Assembly: GCA_014529385.2 (NCBI GenBank)
Contig: CM043950.1
Coordinates: 152,820,445-152,884,444, forward strand
Direction of reading: 5' to 3'
DNA: 64,000 nucleotides
Source: Adiantum capillus-veneris
Taxonomy: Eukaryota > Streptophyta > Polypodiopsida > Polypodiales > Pteridaceae
Part shown: positions 1 to 11,160 of the stretch, in pieces
Layout: the number at the start of each line of letters is the position of its first letter
Position numbering within the stretch: the first letter of the stretch is position 1
Program-made: the position numbers and the translations under genes
Notes under the pieces: generated by a model
Seen by the model: only the letters and a program-made list of their open reading frames with translations
What the model was told of the DNA's origin: nothing
The model's database searches: none

Positions 1-34
1 TAGGGTAAAGCAAGATGAGTTAAAGGATCTCAAA

Positions 35-872
35 TTGGGTATAGAAGAGGATCCCAAAATTGTCAAGGTCAGTATTCATATAGATGGGGATTTGTTGCAT
101 GAGTTGTTTCAGTTGTTGAAGGAGTACAAATATGTTTTTGCATGGGACTATTCTGAAGTGAAAGGTATAGATCCTGGCTTACAACAGCATCACATTAATC
201 TAAAGGAGGATGCGGTTCCAATTTTGCAACAGAGGTATAGAAGGAATCCAAACTTTGCAGAACAGGTAAAGCAGGAGATTGATAAGTTACTAGCTTTTGG
301 GTTTATCAAACCAATTCATGAGGTTACATGGTTGTCACCAACCATTGTGGTGCCCAAGAAAAATTAGAGTTTGTGTTGATTACAGAAAGTTGAATGCAAC
401 CACTATTACAGCTCCTTTTCCAATGCCATTTTGTGATTCCATATTGGATGTTGTAGCAAGGAAAGAAATGTATAGCTTTTTGGATATTTTTTAGGGTATA
501 ATCAGATTCAGGTACCTGAAGAGGATCAACACAAAACAGCTTTTATAACCGAGTGGGGTGCTTTTTCATCTACAGTTATGAGTTTTGGACTCAAAAATGG
601 ACCAACATCATTCAATTTTACAGCATACAAGACATTTCATGAGAGTTTTTGTGGATGAATTTTCAGTATTTGGAAAGAAGGAACTACATCTACATCATTT
701 GAAGTTATGTTTTGAAAGGTGTAGACAATTCAGAATGTGCCTTAATCCTTTTAAAAGTGTTATTGCTATCAGAAGTGGAGTACTTTTAGGGCATGTGGTT
801 TCTCATGAAGGGATGTCCATTGATGAGAAGAAGATTGAAGTTATCAAGAGAGATAAAGGCCCAATAATGTGA
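35..872 (+). pseudogene. R0 reverse transcriptase, broken
   Basis: The N-terminal RT part runs from 35 to 367 and includes the FAWDY motif and the VVPKKN segment. A frameshift moves the next part to the frame ending at 494 (RVCVDYRKLN, then a SFLDIF motif that stops where GYNQ should follow). The fingers/palm part (about 500-640) is readable only across stops, and the thumb part is in the frame at 585-872 (LLGHVVS). The second catalytic motif has become VDEFS instead of the usual YxDD, so the active site is lost as well as the frame. Family assignment is firm; activity is excluded. Confidence 0.85.
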
Positions 873-1015
873 AGGAAGTTAGCAGATTTGTTTGTTAGGT
901 GAAATGGCATGCTAGATATGTCAGATATTTGGCAAATGTTTGTCTACCTCTTACTCATCTAACAAAGAAGAGTGTAGCTTTTATATGGGCATAACCTCAA
1001 GAGAGCTCATTTCAG

Positions 1016-1695
1016 ATGTTAAAAAAGATAATGTTAATAGCACCAATATTACGACCTCCAAAGTGGTCATTACCTTTCCATGTATTTGTTGATGCATCGG
1101 ATATGGCTATTGGTGTTGCCCTCATGCACAAAAGAGTTAGGGGATGGTTCAGGCATGTCTATTATGCTAGTAGGGTGTTAAAATCCGCTGAAATAAGTTA
1201 TGTTGTAACAAAAAAAGAATCTCTTGGTGTGGTATATGCTTAATCCAAATTCAGAAATTATTTGTTGAGCAACAGAGTTATTTTTCATATGGATCATTAG
1301 GCATTGCTTTACCTGATTAAGAAGCCATTGCTGACTAGAAGATTAGCAAGATGGATGTTATTTTCCAAGAATTTGACTTTGTAATTGTTCATACTCCTGG
1401 CAAAGAGTACACCATTCCTGATTATTTAAGTAGAATTGATACTGGTGAAGAACCAACAGGTGTTCAAGATGACCTACCTGATGCTAATTTGTTTGAAGTT
1501 CAGAATAGAGTCTTTGAATCATGGTATGATCAGATCTTTAAATTTTTGACAGATGGTATAATGCCAATGGGATTTTTAGGTGACCAAAGAAGGAAATTTT
1601 CTTTAAAAAGTAGACCATTTTTGGTGATAGCAGAATCATTATACAGAAAAGGGATTGATCAAGTCATTAGAAGGTGTGTTCCAAATTTTGAATAG
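1016..1695 (+). pseudogene. R0 RNase H and linker, broken
   Basis: The RNase H domain of the Ty3 type is seen at 1016-1243, with FHVFVDASD giving the first catalytic Asp and a YVVTKKESLG segment corresponding to the usual YxxTEKE motif. A stop at about 1241 interrupts it; the end of the domain (VHTPGKEYTIPDYLSR) reappears at 1351-1695. That ORF then runs into the linker before integrase. Only one RNase H is present, unlike elements C and E in this window. The same gene would have continued into the integrase piece that follows. Confidence 0.8.
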
Positions 1696-2856
1696 AAGGT
1701 TGTTTTGCAAGAAGCTCATTCAGGAACAGCAGGAGGATATTTTTCAGGTGATATAACAGGTAAGAAAGTGTTGCAAGCTGGATTGTGGTGGATCACTATA
1801 CTAAAGGATTCTCATGAGCATGCTAGAAGATGTGTGTGATTTGTCAGAGGTTGGGTCAACCAAATTCTAGATCTGATCATCCTATATTACCTCTACAACC
1901 TTTTTAAAAGTGGGGAATGGACTTTGTTGGACCTATCAAGCCTATTATTAGTAAAGGATGTAGATAAATTATGGTGGCTACAAATTATTGTACCATGTGG
2001 GTTGAAGTTGTTGCTCTCAAAGACAATAAAGCTCAGAGTGTAGCCATATTTCTTTATCATAACATCATGACTAGGTTTGGATGTCCTGTGGAGTTGGTAA
2101 GTGATAGAGGAAGCCATTTTCTAAATGAGGTTATATTGAATTAACAAAAAATCATATGATTATGCACAAAAGTCCACAACTTATCATCCTCAAGCTAATG
2201 GACAGGTTGAAAGAACAAATAAGACCTTGATGAAGATATTGAAGAAAATTCTTCAAAATAACAAAAAGGATTGGGATCAGAAGCTTGATTCAGCATTATG
2301 GTCCTTTAGAATAGCTTTCAAGGTCACCATAGGTATGACTCCATTCAAATTGGTGTATGGTCCAGAAGCTGTGGTCCCTATGGAATTCGTGGTTCTAAGT
2401 CTTAGAGTAACTGCAGAAAAAATGTGTCCCAAATTGTCAGTCAGGTACAGGAGCAAATATTTATTGTAGTTAGAAGAGGACTGGTTGATTAGTTCATATA
2501 TATCTGAAGTGATTCAAAGAAGGAGGAAAGCTTAGGTGAGTATGAATGTTAAGTTTAAAGTTTTCTAGGTTGGAGATTGGGTAATGTTGTATAACTCTAG
2601 ATTAGGGCCACATCTAGGCAAGTTAACTTTGAGATATATTGGTCCATATAAAATTGTCCAGGATTTGGGACAAGGAACATTCATAGTTGCTGATGTTTTT
2701 GGTACCAAAGTTGAGAAACATGTTAATGGTTTTAGATTAAAGAAACTCCAAGGAAAAACACCACATTTGGAATGGCCTTTAGCAGGATTGGTTCAAATAG
2801 AGGAGTTTGTAGATAGAGGTCAAGGAAGCAAGTTTGGAGCTCATCAATTTCAATAG
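1696..2856 (+). pseudogene. R0 integrase with GPY-like C-terminal module, broken
   Basis: The zinc-binding region is corrupted around 1700-1850. The catalytic core is readable across frames: DFVGPIKP (first Asp), LVSDRGSHF (second Asp) and ANGQVERTN (Glu). A frameshift lies near 2140. The core tail occupies 2227-2469, and the C-terminal module occupies 2584-2856 with IGPYKIV as the GPY motif followed by HVNGFRLKK. Several in-frame stops lie between 2467 and 2580. The C-terminal ORF ends cleanly at a stop without any chromodomain, which fits a non-chromoviral lineage. Confidence 0.82.
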
Positions 2857-2983
2857 GGGATGACCAACAATAGTGTTGAGGTTAATTGTACAATGCACAA
2901 CATTTTAATAACAGGATAGAGGAATCAGTGTCCAGAGTGGTCAAGTTGGATTTTCGGAATACCTAGGGTCAGAATTTTGCAGA

Positions 2984-4966
2984 TTGGATACTTTTGGGTC
3001 GGATTTTTTTAAGGGAGATTTGAAAATTTACATTGAAAAGCGGGATGATTCTGCATTAGCTGAAATCATAGCACAGCGAGTACTATTTGACGTGAGTAAA
3101 AAGCAGGGTTCACTACCCAAAGGTACGAACCATGAACTCTCTCAAACTCTACTTTCTCTTATGTTGTCCTCGCCAAACTGCTTCAAGTACACAATCACCC
3201 TACACATACTTCCATCTATGGTGAGAGGGAAGTCTACCACTGCCATGCAGCCTGAGTTGGAACATGATGAACCTCCAAGAAGGTTGTGTCGCAAGGGACA
3301 AGTGCCAACTATCAACATCATCAACCCTAAGGAGGAGGAAGATTCAAGAGAAGAAGAAGTGGCTGCAGACATTCCTCTCAGCACAACAAAACTGTAGCAG
3401 CCCTTGATGCATCCTTTTATAAATTTTAAGGTATCTCTAGACTTGACACTAGAGTCCAATGTGGCATGGTTAGAAAGGCTAGGGTTGCATGCATTTGCAA
3501 CACTTCCATGGGATGAATGGAGACATATTACTATGAAAAATCCCAGCTGGATATTGTTTAAAATACTAGAGGTATGATTTCAAGTACAGTAGCCTTTACC
3601 CTGGAATTGGTTTCACATGTATTTCATTTACCACCATTGAAAGGTATCATCACAATCCCTAAGTGTTCTGAAGCTTTTTTGAAGTAGGAGTTTGGGCCTA
3701 CAGAGGGTAATAGGAAGTACTATATGTTGAAGAATGTAAATTATGTAAGGAAAGAGCAGCTCAAATGGTATTTGGAAAGATTATGCTTTCTCATTAAGTT
3801 TGACTATATTTCAAAGGAAAACTATGGACCATTATGTTTTGCAGAGCAGGGAGGTACAGTAAACTGGGCAAATTGGTTGTATGAAAAAATTACAACTGAG
3901 GTTTAAATTTTAAATAAAAGAAAGGATCAAAATTGCAGCAGGTTATCTGCATTTTTAGCAGCTATGTTCAGTTCTTCACACAAATCCCTCAGTGAACATA
4001 AGGGTGCAGATGAGCAAAAAGGTGCAAGATTTTTGGGCAGAATAGAAATGTTGAAGGAGGATGAGAATTCAAGCCAAAAGGTAGAGCTGCCAATAGATGT
4101 GCAAGAAAATGTCTTCCTTTAGGGTTTTGGTACAAGCAGGATATTCAGAAGTGGAAGCATTGAAGGCTGTGCAAAATACAAAGATGAGTGAATCTATGAA
4201 GAAGTTGGATGCTCCAAGTATTACATCTAATGAGAAGGTGCCAACAACTAAATTGGAAAAGGTCTTGAAACTGTCAAAGAAAAGAAAGGTAGATTTAGAA
4301 GTGCTCAAAGCAGTAAGACAACTGAATTTTGAACCAAGAACTGTCAAGAAGGTGCACCAGAGTGTTGCCATTGAGGATGCAAGGATGGCTATACACATGC
4401 TAGGAGAGGTTCAGCAGTTTTTGAGCAGGCAACAAATACAGTTAGACAATCAGGTGCATTCCATGTCAAAAACTGGGGAAGCACAGGTTGACATTGTGCA
4501 GAATTTGAACTTAGAGATGGAGAATTTAAAGTTGAAGCATAAAGATGAGATGCAGGGTATTTTGATGCAGTATAAGAGTGAAATAACAAAGGTCAAAATG
4601 TATTTGGGGACGTTCAGAGAATGGACAATGACTCTGGAAGGGAAAGTGAACCATGAGATGGAGCAATTGGCCAGCAAAATGTAGAGATTTGCAGGTTCAA
4701 AATATGATACTTAAAGTAAAACAGAAGGAGAAGGTGGTAGTTGAAGAGGAGCAGCAGAAATCAGAGTTAGCTGAATGTTCAAAAAACCATTTCAGGAAAT
4801 GAAGAACCAAGAATCAGAGCAAAAAGTGAATGTTGAGCTTGAAATAGAATTACATGACATTAAGTTAGCAGACTTTACAATACAAGTTGATGACAATTCT
4901 CAGCAAGTGGTGGTTTCTTTTGATGCAGTTGCAGGTGGTTATATTTTTGAATCTACCCAGAAGTGA
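2984..4966 (+). pseudogene. R0 3' accessory ORF (globular N-terminus, coiled coil), broken
   Basis: After the integrase stop a second coding block is recognisable at 2984-3397, 3400-3900, 4097-4684 and 4775-4966. Its middle N-terminal part has the motif WLERLGLHAFATLP followed by a region ending near WANWLYEKI. The later part (4097-4684, 195 residues) is rich in E, K, L and Q with heptad-like spacing and is probably a coiled coil. The N-terminal motif matches WLKKVGLWNFVSLP in the accessory ORF of element B on the other strand, so both belong to one family. It loosely resembles the plant-mobile or plant-transposon-protein domains linked to gypsy elements; that link is inference. Function unknown. 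Confidence 0.6.
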
Positions 4967-4979
4967 ATAAAGCTTTAGC

Positions 4980-5500
4980 ATTTATAGAATGAGTAGCATA
5001 TGTAACTTTTGAAGCTGTTTTTGGTCATACATTGTTTTGAATCAAGGGATATGTAAATTTGAGTCCGATTCCTATGAAATCCACCATCGAGACGTGCCAT
5101 GTGCTGAAAGGGTAAGGGAATTGTCAAAATAGTGCTCGATCGGATGTCATGCTGGTTGAAATTATCTTCAATCAAAATATGGTTAGGTCGGATTTTTCTC
5201 AATCAGATATGCATGCCAAGAACATTTAGTTAGACAGTTGTAACTCTTTTTGTGGTATAAGTAGTGGGTAACAAACACACGAGTAGAGATGTATTCAAGC
5301 TGAATCAATGGAGTTTCTTACTATGTTTGATCTTCTTCTTTTGGCTCTAACTTTGCTCTGTCTGACATTGTTCCACTGTGTTTTTTGTTGAGTCTGATTA
5401 TGGAGTGAAGTTTGATTCTTTGCTTGAGAGCATGTGTGTTGAGAGAGATTCTTGTGTTTATGAACCCCAACAATACACCTACCACCATAAATGTTAAAAA
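4980..5500 (+). other. Possible 3' LTR remnant of R0
   Basis: A non-coding stretch directly follows the accessory ORF and contains a TATA-like sequence (GGTATAAGTAG near 5256) and a pyrimidine-rich leader-like stretch. Position suggests a 3' LTR, but no second copy lies in the window, so the borders and even the identity are inference. Confidence 0.3.
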
Positions 5501-6156
5501 GGATGAGCATCAGCTGTGCAAAAACCCATGCATTTTCAACCCAAAACCATGTGTAATAAATTAGAACATTTAACAACTAGGTTGCTCAAGATATTTGAAG
5601 TCCTGCTATAAATCCATATAAAAAGCACATCCTTGCTTACCACTATGGTTACCATCTCTAGTATTCGAAAAAGATGGGTTAGATCCTCAAAAAACCAAGA
5701 GATATTATGTATCAAAGAAATGTCCATAGTACTATGTAGTTAAATCTGAGTAGTCATCTAGTTTATCAGACAATATAGCCAACTAGTCATCATAAGAGGA
5801 CCAACAAGTTCATTTTTATATAACAGATCCTAAAATTTCAAATTACTGGTAATTATTCAACACCCGTACTTGAGTGTGTGTTCAATGTTATATATGTATC
5901 CTCATGTTGTATAAGCTATGTACATCCCCATATCCTATTATTACAATATTAACAATGTGGATTTGATTTGTCATATTGGGAAAATCATCACCAGACCACA
6001 TAAGTGCTGAAAAGGTAAGACAAATAGAGAAATCTCATAGATATGCAAGCATATGCTACTGGCAACCGATGGTACACATGTAATTGTGAGTAACGTGTGT
6101 TAACCCACTACGCAAGGAGGTAAATTGTGGATGGCAATCTGATGTGTATCATCTGA
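5501..6156. other. Spacer without recognised gene
   Basis: AT-rich DNA left of LTR1. No coding or RNA signal recognised. Its last 15 bases before and across the LTR edge (GTGTATCATCTGATG, 6144-6158) recur near the right end of the A/D array at 54463. Confidence 0.5.
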
Positions 6157-6403
6157 TGTCATTAAATATAATATCTAACCAACCCAAATGATTTTCTCAT
6201 ATTAAATTGATCATTAAATGTGGGATGAGAAACGGGAACAAGGATATATACATGTGCTTACGGATCTATCTCAACACGGGGCAAATGGTAAAGGGGCCCA
6301 AATGAGAGATGGTTTGTCAAAGAGCAAGGTTAACTAATGGAGCTTAAAAAGACCTTAGGGTTAGCTTCATTAAAGACCTCCAATGGTTAGTGTTAAAAGT
6401 CCT

Positions 6404-6630
6404 TTGACCTTAGACAAGCTAGGCCTGATCTTGAGGTGGGAACCTGACCTAAACTTGTCTTTGACCTTAGGCAAGTTAGGGCTAAGCTTGAGGTCAGAAC
6501 CCGACCTAAACTTGCCTTTGACCTTAGGCAAGCTAGGGCTAAGCTTGAAGTGGGAACCCGACCTAAACTTTCCTTTGACCTTAGGCAAGAGCTTGAGGTG
6601 GGAACTCCACCTAAGGCGCTTGTCATGCTT
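6404..6630 (+). repeat. 57-bp tandem repeat inside LTR1
   Basis: TTGACC occurs at 6404, 6461, 6518 and 6575, giving three full units of 57 bases and a shortened fourth. Because 57 is a multiple of three, all frames without a stop in the unit stay open, which explains the repetitive ORFs on both strands here. Shorter versions occur in LTR3 (about 51405-51570) and LTR4 (about 53019-53185); LTR2 has lost the block. Confidence 0.85.
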
Positions 6631-7020
6631 GATGACTAAGGTACTTGAGGTACTTGTCATACTTAATGAGGAGGGTGCTTGAGAAACTTCCTATGCATGA
6701 AAGTCCCAAAGTTAGGGGAATCTTTGACCTAACCTTGCACTCACCCAAAGGGCACTCCTTTTCTCAAAGGGCACATGGGATACATGTTAGACTCTTCCTA
6801 AGCTTAACCACATGGTGTGCTTGAATGCTATTGGTTGGGCTAAAGAGGGGTCCAATGACCTTCTAGTTCCATCCAACAAATATATAGATATTTTCAAGCT
6901 CTCTCTCTCTCTCTCTCTAAGGGTTAAGGAGGACACTTGTCCAAAGACTACCCATGTACTTGAATGCATGCTGCATGTGATTGGCCAGGGGGGAGAGGGA
7001 TCCAATGAGCTTGAAACATG

Positions 7021-7030
7021 TATAAAAGCT
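7021..7030 (+). promoter_or_regulatory. TATA box of LTR1
   Basis: TATAAAAGCT lies in mid-LTR, downstream of the CT run. At the same place LTR4 reads TGTAAAAGC and LTR2 has GGAAAAGT, so only LTR1 keeps the box. Confidence 0.5.
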
Positions 7031-7782
7031 ACAACGCGCCCCAAGCAAGCAAGGGGGGTGCTCGGGGTATATACACCACACATACAATCATTTTGTGGAT
7101 TCATTCTCACTTGGTGAAAGTTGAGGAACTTTACCTCCTTCTCCAAGCATGTGAGAAGTGAGAGCCTACACCAACACTCTTGGCTATGGAATGCAAACCC
7201 AGCCAAGAGCCATGCTTGAATGCTTAAGCTTACCATCTTCTCCATCTTCATTACTATGCTATTATGTATGCTAGCAAGAAGAGTGATGATAAGTGATGAT
7301 CTATTTCTTTCTCCTATGGAATGTTTCTTCTTCCTCTTCCCTATCCTCATTCACCACTAGCTCTCTCCACCTTCGAAGATGTTTGAGGCCTTGGGAGTTA
7401 GGATTGAGATAGTTAATGCTTTATACAAAGTTTATCTTATGTTTGTGATGCATGAAGCTTTCCATCTTCATTGCATCACCTAGGTCACAGGGAACACAAA
7501 TATTGTATTGTACCAGGTCTCTCTTGATGGGAGAAACTATAATACAAATGCCTGTTGGAGGGGGGACCGGCTCTGCATGAATCCGGTGCTCAACTATTGT
7601 CATGTTCTCTAAACTCTCTCTCTTGCAAAAGTATTGTTCATGCCAAGTAAACTATGTACCATGTTTATGTTGCTACCATCAATTAAGCTCACCCGTAATG
7701 CTCACAAAGTAATCTCACTAAAGTGCTTCACCTAATTTCCTAATTCCGCTACTCTCAAAGTTCATAGGCCATTTCCCAACAT

Positions 7783-7794
7783 TGGTATTAGAGC
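7783..7794 (+). promoter_or_regulatory. Primer-binding site of A (initiator tRNA-Met type)
   Basis: TGGTATTAGAGC begins one base after the LTR end. It matches the common plant retrotransposon site TGGTATCAGAGC except for one base. Confidence 0.8.
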
Positions 7795-8195
7795 ATTTGG
7801 TTTCTCTTTTCTTGCTCAAGAAGAGAGGTACTTAAGTAGCCTATTAATGGTTGTTTTTGTTAATTATACTAAGGTAAGTGGGACTGGGATCTATTATCGG
7901 TTTTTTTGAGTCCACTATGTGGGATATGGTGCACACCTCGAGAGCTTTGGTCTTAATAATGGAGTCTTTTTAGACATGCCTACGGCTTTACCTTCATTAA
8001 GCCAAAAGAAGTCCGAAAGGAGCTATCCCTCGGCAACTTCACTATGCTAGACTCACTCCACTAGTTTCTATAATTAATTAATTCGAGCCGTGGGTGTAGA
8101 TATCTAAGTGCCTATTTTCAAAGGCTAAGGGAAGTAACAACTGAGGTTTTGAATTGCCAAAGCATACACTAAGTAAACACACAAATTTAATTAAC
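7795..8195 (+). other. Untranslated leader of A
   Basis: About 400 bases between primer site and gag start. No open frame of note. Most of the first half is repeated in element D after 46462. Confidence 0.6.
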
Positions 8196-9510
8196 ATGGC
8201 TGACAATAACCAAGAGAGTAGAATGAACATTGATAACTTTGATTTTGCACATGAAGGTGCTAATGATGATGCCCTATGTTTGTTAATTATCTTGTCACTA
8301 GGTTGCAACAAGCTATGGGCAACCCCGCTTTGCAAGCCAAAGTTACTCAACAACTTCGTGCTTATGGGATCTCCTTTCCTCTCCAAGAGGAGAGAGAGCT
8401 TAGGAGGCCTCTTGATGAAACCCCCAAAAGAAGACTCTCTCACATACGAGAGGAGAAATCCAGAGATCAAGAATGTAATGAATCCCTAAATTCCTCCGAA
8501 GATGTGGCTCCATGAAGAAGGCGGACTAAACAATCCCCAACTCCTCCCAAGAGGAAATGATTAACCCATAGTCCTTCTCCTCGTCACTCCAAAAGGGAAG
8601 AGATGAATTCAAGGAAGAAAAGGGAAAGAAGGAGGTCACCCTCTTCTCCTTCTTCTTCACCTTCCTCCTCTACCGATGAAATATATGGCTATTCTCCTAG
8701 AGAATACAAGTGGGAAGGACATCGCAAATCTTACACTGCATGGCGAAGGTCACAAAAGCTAAAGAAGTTCAAAGAGGGAGGAAAGAGTATCTCTTTTCTC
8801 ACCTATGATGGCACCTTTGGTGCTACCGACAAAGTATTGGCCTTCATCCAACAATTTGATGTGGCCTTTGGAGACGAGGGCTTCACGGAGTACTCCAAGC
8901 TACATCATGTAGCTATGCACTTCCAAAAATCGGCTCGTGAATGGTGGGTTAGCCCCAAAGACATGGAAAACTCTACAAGTTTCCATCATGAAGCAATTCC
9001 TTGCAAGTGATGCAAAGGACAAAGTGCTTACCCAATGGTGAAGTTTAAAGCTTCTGTCTCAAGAGTCTATCCACAAATATGTGGACAAGTTTTCGAATGT
9101 ACATCTCAAGGCTACTATATGTCAAAAGATAGACTTTGCTGAGAAAAAGCAACAATTCTGTGTGGGATTACCCAAAGAGATGGCCGAGTATGTCAACTCT
9201 CAATGGCATGGTTCTATCACCAAAGTAATCCACCACACCATGGTTGCTTCGCGCATCAATTTCCAACAAGGGGATAGATGGAATGTCAAGCCCATGGAAA
9301 ATAAATAGAAAAGTGATTCCAAGAGGAAAACCAATGCCCAAAATTCTTACCAAGGCTATTGCAACAACAACAAAAATCGGTCCAAGGAGAAGGGAGTTTA
9401 CAAAGGTAAATATAAAGTCTCTCCTAAAGAGCTAGGATCTTTTCATAAGGACCACAAATGTTTTAAGTGTGGGGAGCAAGGTCATGGTTATTGTCCTTTC
9501 CCCAAGAGAA
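8196..9510 (+). pseudogene. A gag, frameshifted
   Basis: The first ATG gives MADNNQES, also found at the start of D. A frameshift at about 8270 moves the reading to the frame 8276-8515, then stops, then 8603-9010 holds an Arg/Ser-rich segment (RRRSPSSPSS) followed by the gag capsid-like part with SFLTYDGTF and AREWWV. Stops and frameshifts continue to about 9400. A zinc knuckle starts with CFKCGEQGHG near 9459, but the fourth ligand of the CX2CX4HX4C pattern is displaced. Gag would form the particle and bind RNA; this copy cannot be made intact. Confidence 0.8.
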
Positions 9511-9539
9511 TTGCCTGCAATGAGATTCCAAGAGCCTCT

Positions 9540-9995
9540 ATGTTTGAAGCTCCAAAAGAGGATGCTCATTGCCAAGGATTCCTCCTTTCCTATGCTTAGG
9601 GAAAGATGTAAGATAATGATGCCTTTATTTTGTTTGACCTGGCTCAACTCACAACCTCATATCCATGGAGTTGACCACCAAGCTAGGCATACAAACCCAT
9701 GAGATGGGAGATACATTAAAAGCCGATGGATCTATCAAGGGACAAGACATCTCAGTTACTCTCTTAATTGGAAAATTGAGGCTTCATGTCCAAAGCTATG
9801 TGGACAAAGAGGATTTATTCATCTCCCCTCTCAAACATTAGAATGTTATCTTTGGGCTCCATGGTTTAACCTCATGGCTTCCAACATGAAGTTTCTTGAA
9901 AGGAGAATCTACTTCACCTATAAGGAAAAGAGCATATACATAGATGCTAATGAGTTGAGGAACAGCATATCCCTGTAATAAAGGGAATCAAGAGG
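9540..9995 (+). pseudogene. A protease region, decayed
   Basis: By comparison with D, the stretch corresponds to a retropepsin: a segment equivalent to the active-site region lies at 9630-9690 and the PWFNLMASNMKF part at about 9860. The D-S/T-G motif is not readable and several stops are present. It was part of the pol frame between the gag zinc knuckle and RT. Confidence 0.6.
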
Positions 9996-10019
9996 AATAA
10001 GGGTTGTCTAATTTCCTAA

Positions 10020-10173
10020 ATAGATTCCAAGATGTTTTCATTGATAACATCCCTAGTGAGCTACCTCTAAAATGAAGGATGATGACCGTGCAATTGAGCT
10101 CCTACCAAGAAGCTCACCGCCTAACAAGCCTCCTTATCGAGTTTCACAAGCTCAACAAGAGGATATCATGAGG
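10020..10173 (+). pseudogene. A reverse transcriptase, N-terminal part (split by B)
   Basis: FQDVFIDNIPSELP and the following residues are the start of the pol RT module; the same stretch is found in D at about 48625-48775. The sequence stops abruptly at ATCATGAGG, where element B is inserted, and resumes at 42397 after the duplicated TGAGG. Confidence 0.8.
10169..10173 (+). other. Target-site duplication of B, left copy
   Basis: TGAGG immediately before the first base of B's LTR; the same five bases follow B at 42397-42401. D, which lacks B, has a single ATCATGAGG here. Confidence 0.9.
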
Positions 10174-11091
10174 TGTGTTAGGGCTAACTACTCCCCTGTT
10201 CATGCTCACAAGCACGACACAGACAACATACTTATCATCCGGTGACACGACTAACCTGTAGGTGCACAGAGACCATCCTACACATACGCACTTCTATGAT
10301 GCATCAATCATTAATCCTTGTTAACTTCAAACCACTCTATCCCTAACCGCCCATAACATCGTTTGTACATCAAATGAACTCAGAATCGCTTCAAACTTGC
10401 TAGGCGCTATCCCCTTACTAGGATACACTCACCTATAAGTCCAATCTCACCCGATTATAACCCTAACTACCTCGAATACAATCACGATAGACTCACAGGT
10501 CATAACATAAAAGTGTGCAAAACCTAACTCTATGAATATCTATGCGTAGCTAGTCTCGCCCTCGTTCCATAAAGTACTTGATTGTTGAAAACAGACACTG
10601 TTTGTGCTACTTACAAGCAAAACAAGCTCGTGGAAGGGTCGCTCGCGAACAGCTCAAAGATGTGAATGTGTGGCGTGGACCCATAGCTGTCGGAGAGGCT
10701 ACCGTGATGGTGTGGTCGCTTCGTAAATCCGGTGAGGGAGATGCGCGTAGCGAAGAGGATAAGATCACACACACACTCTCTCTCTCTCTCTCTCTCTCTC
10801 TGAGACTCGTACGACACAAGATTAATCATTTAAATGTTATCTGAAAAATGGTTCTAAGGTGACCTTTATACTTTAGTCACCTTAGCTCAAAATGTACATG
10901 GGGTTTCAATTGAGTTCTACTCATCATAATTACAAAGTGGAAACGCATCTGGGTCTCGGCCGACTAATTAATCTTTACATAATCCAGACAAGTGGATCAA
11001 AATGATAAGACGTCTTTGACATAAAAATGGGAATTTGATAGGCTTTACAAGGTGGGCTCATTACAAAATTTGGACAAGTTGGGCTCCAACA
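10174..11091 (-). repeat. B 3' LTR
   Basis: On the minus strand it begins TGTTGGAGCC and ends CCTAACACA. It matches 41323-42261 in the same orientation over its length, with substitutions and a short extra segment in the right copy (near 41424-41453). It carries a CT (GA on the minus strand) run at 10774-10801. Confidence 0.9.
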
Positions 11092-11105
11092 CTCCCCCCC
11101 TCCTA
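11092..11105 (-). promoter_or_regulatory. B polypurine tract
   Basis: Minus strand reads TAGGAGGGGGGGAG directly before the LTR start TGTTGG. This is the position and composition of the plus-strand DNA primer of LTR retrotransposons. Confidence 0.85.
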
Positions 11106-11160
11106 GTTCATGTCTACCACGGCATGACTGGCTTTGTCTTCAATGTCTTTGTCTTTCTTC

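Larger units (their letters stand above)
1..5500 (+). mobile_element. Decayed Ty3/gypsy element R0 with 3' accessory ORF
   Basis: Seen: from left to right, pieces of RT, RNase H, integrase with a C-terminal GPY-like module, then a separate coiled-coil ORF, all on the plus strand and broken by stops and frameshifts. The RT and integrase wording (FAWDY near the RT start, WGMDFVGPI in integrase) is that of non-chromoviral plant gypsy elements (Tat/Athila side). No chromodomain and no second RNase H are visible. The 5' LTR, gag and protease lie outside the window. The right limit is uncertain because no matching LTR is available. Confidence 0.8.
6157..7781 (+). repeat. LTR1, 5' LTR of chromovirus A
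   Basis: Runs from TGTCATTAAAT to CCCAACA, about 1.6 kb, followed one base later by a primer-binding site. It contains a 57-bp tandem repeat (6404-6630), a short CT run (6898-6918) and a TATA box (7021). LTR2 is shorter because it lacks the tandem repeat block. Confidence 0.85.

Noticed and set aside
6370-6660. Repetitive ORFs on both strands (about 96-99 codons)
   Set aside because: They follow the 57-bp tandem repeat, whose length is a multiple of three; open frames arise automatically. The same happens at 51371-51676 and 52987-53251.
10578-10844. 88-codon ORF, repeated at 41754-42014
   Set aside because: Lies inside B's LTR and recurs only because the LTR is duplicated; it ends in CT-repeat translation.
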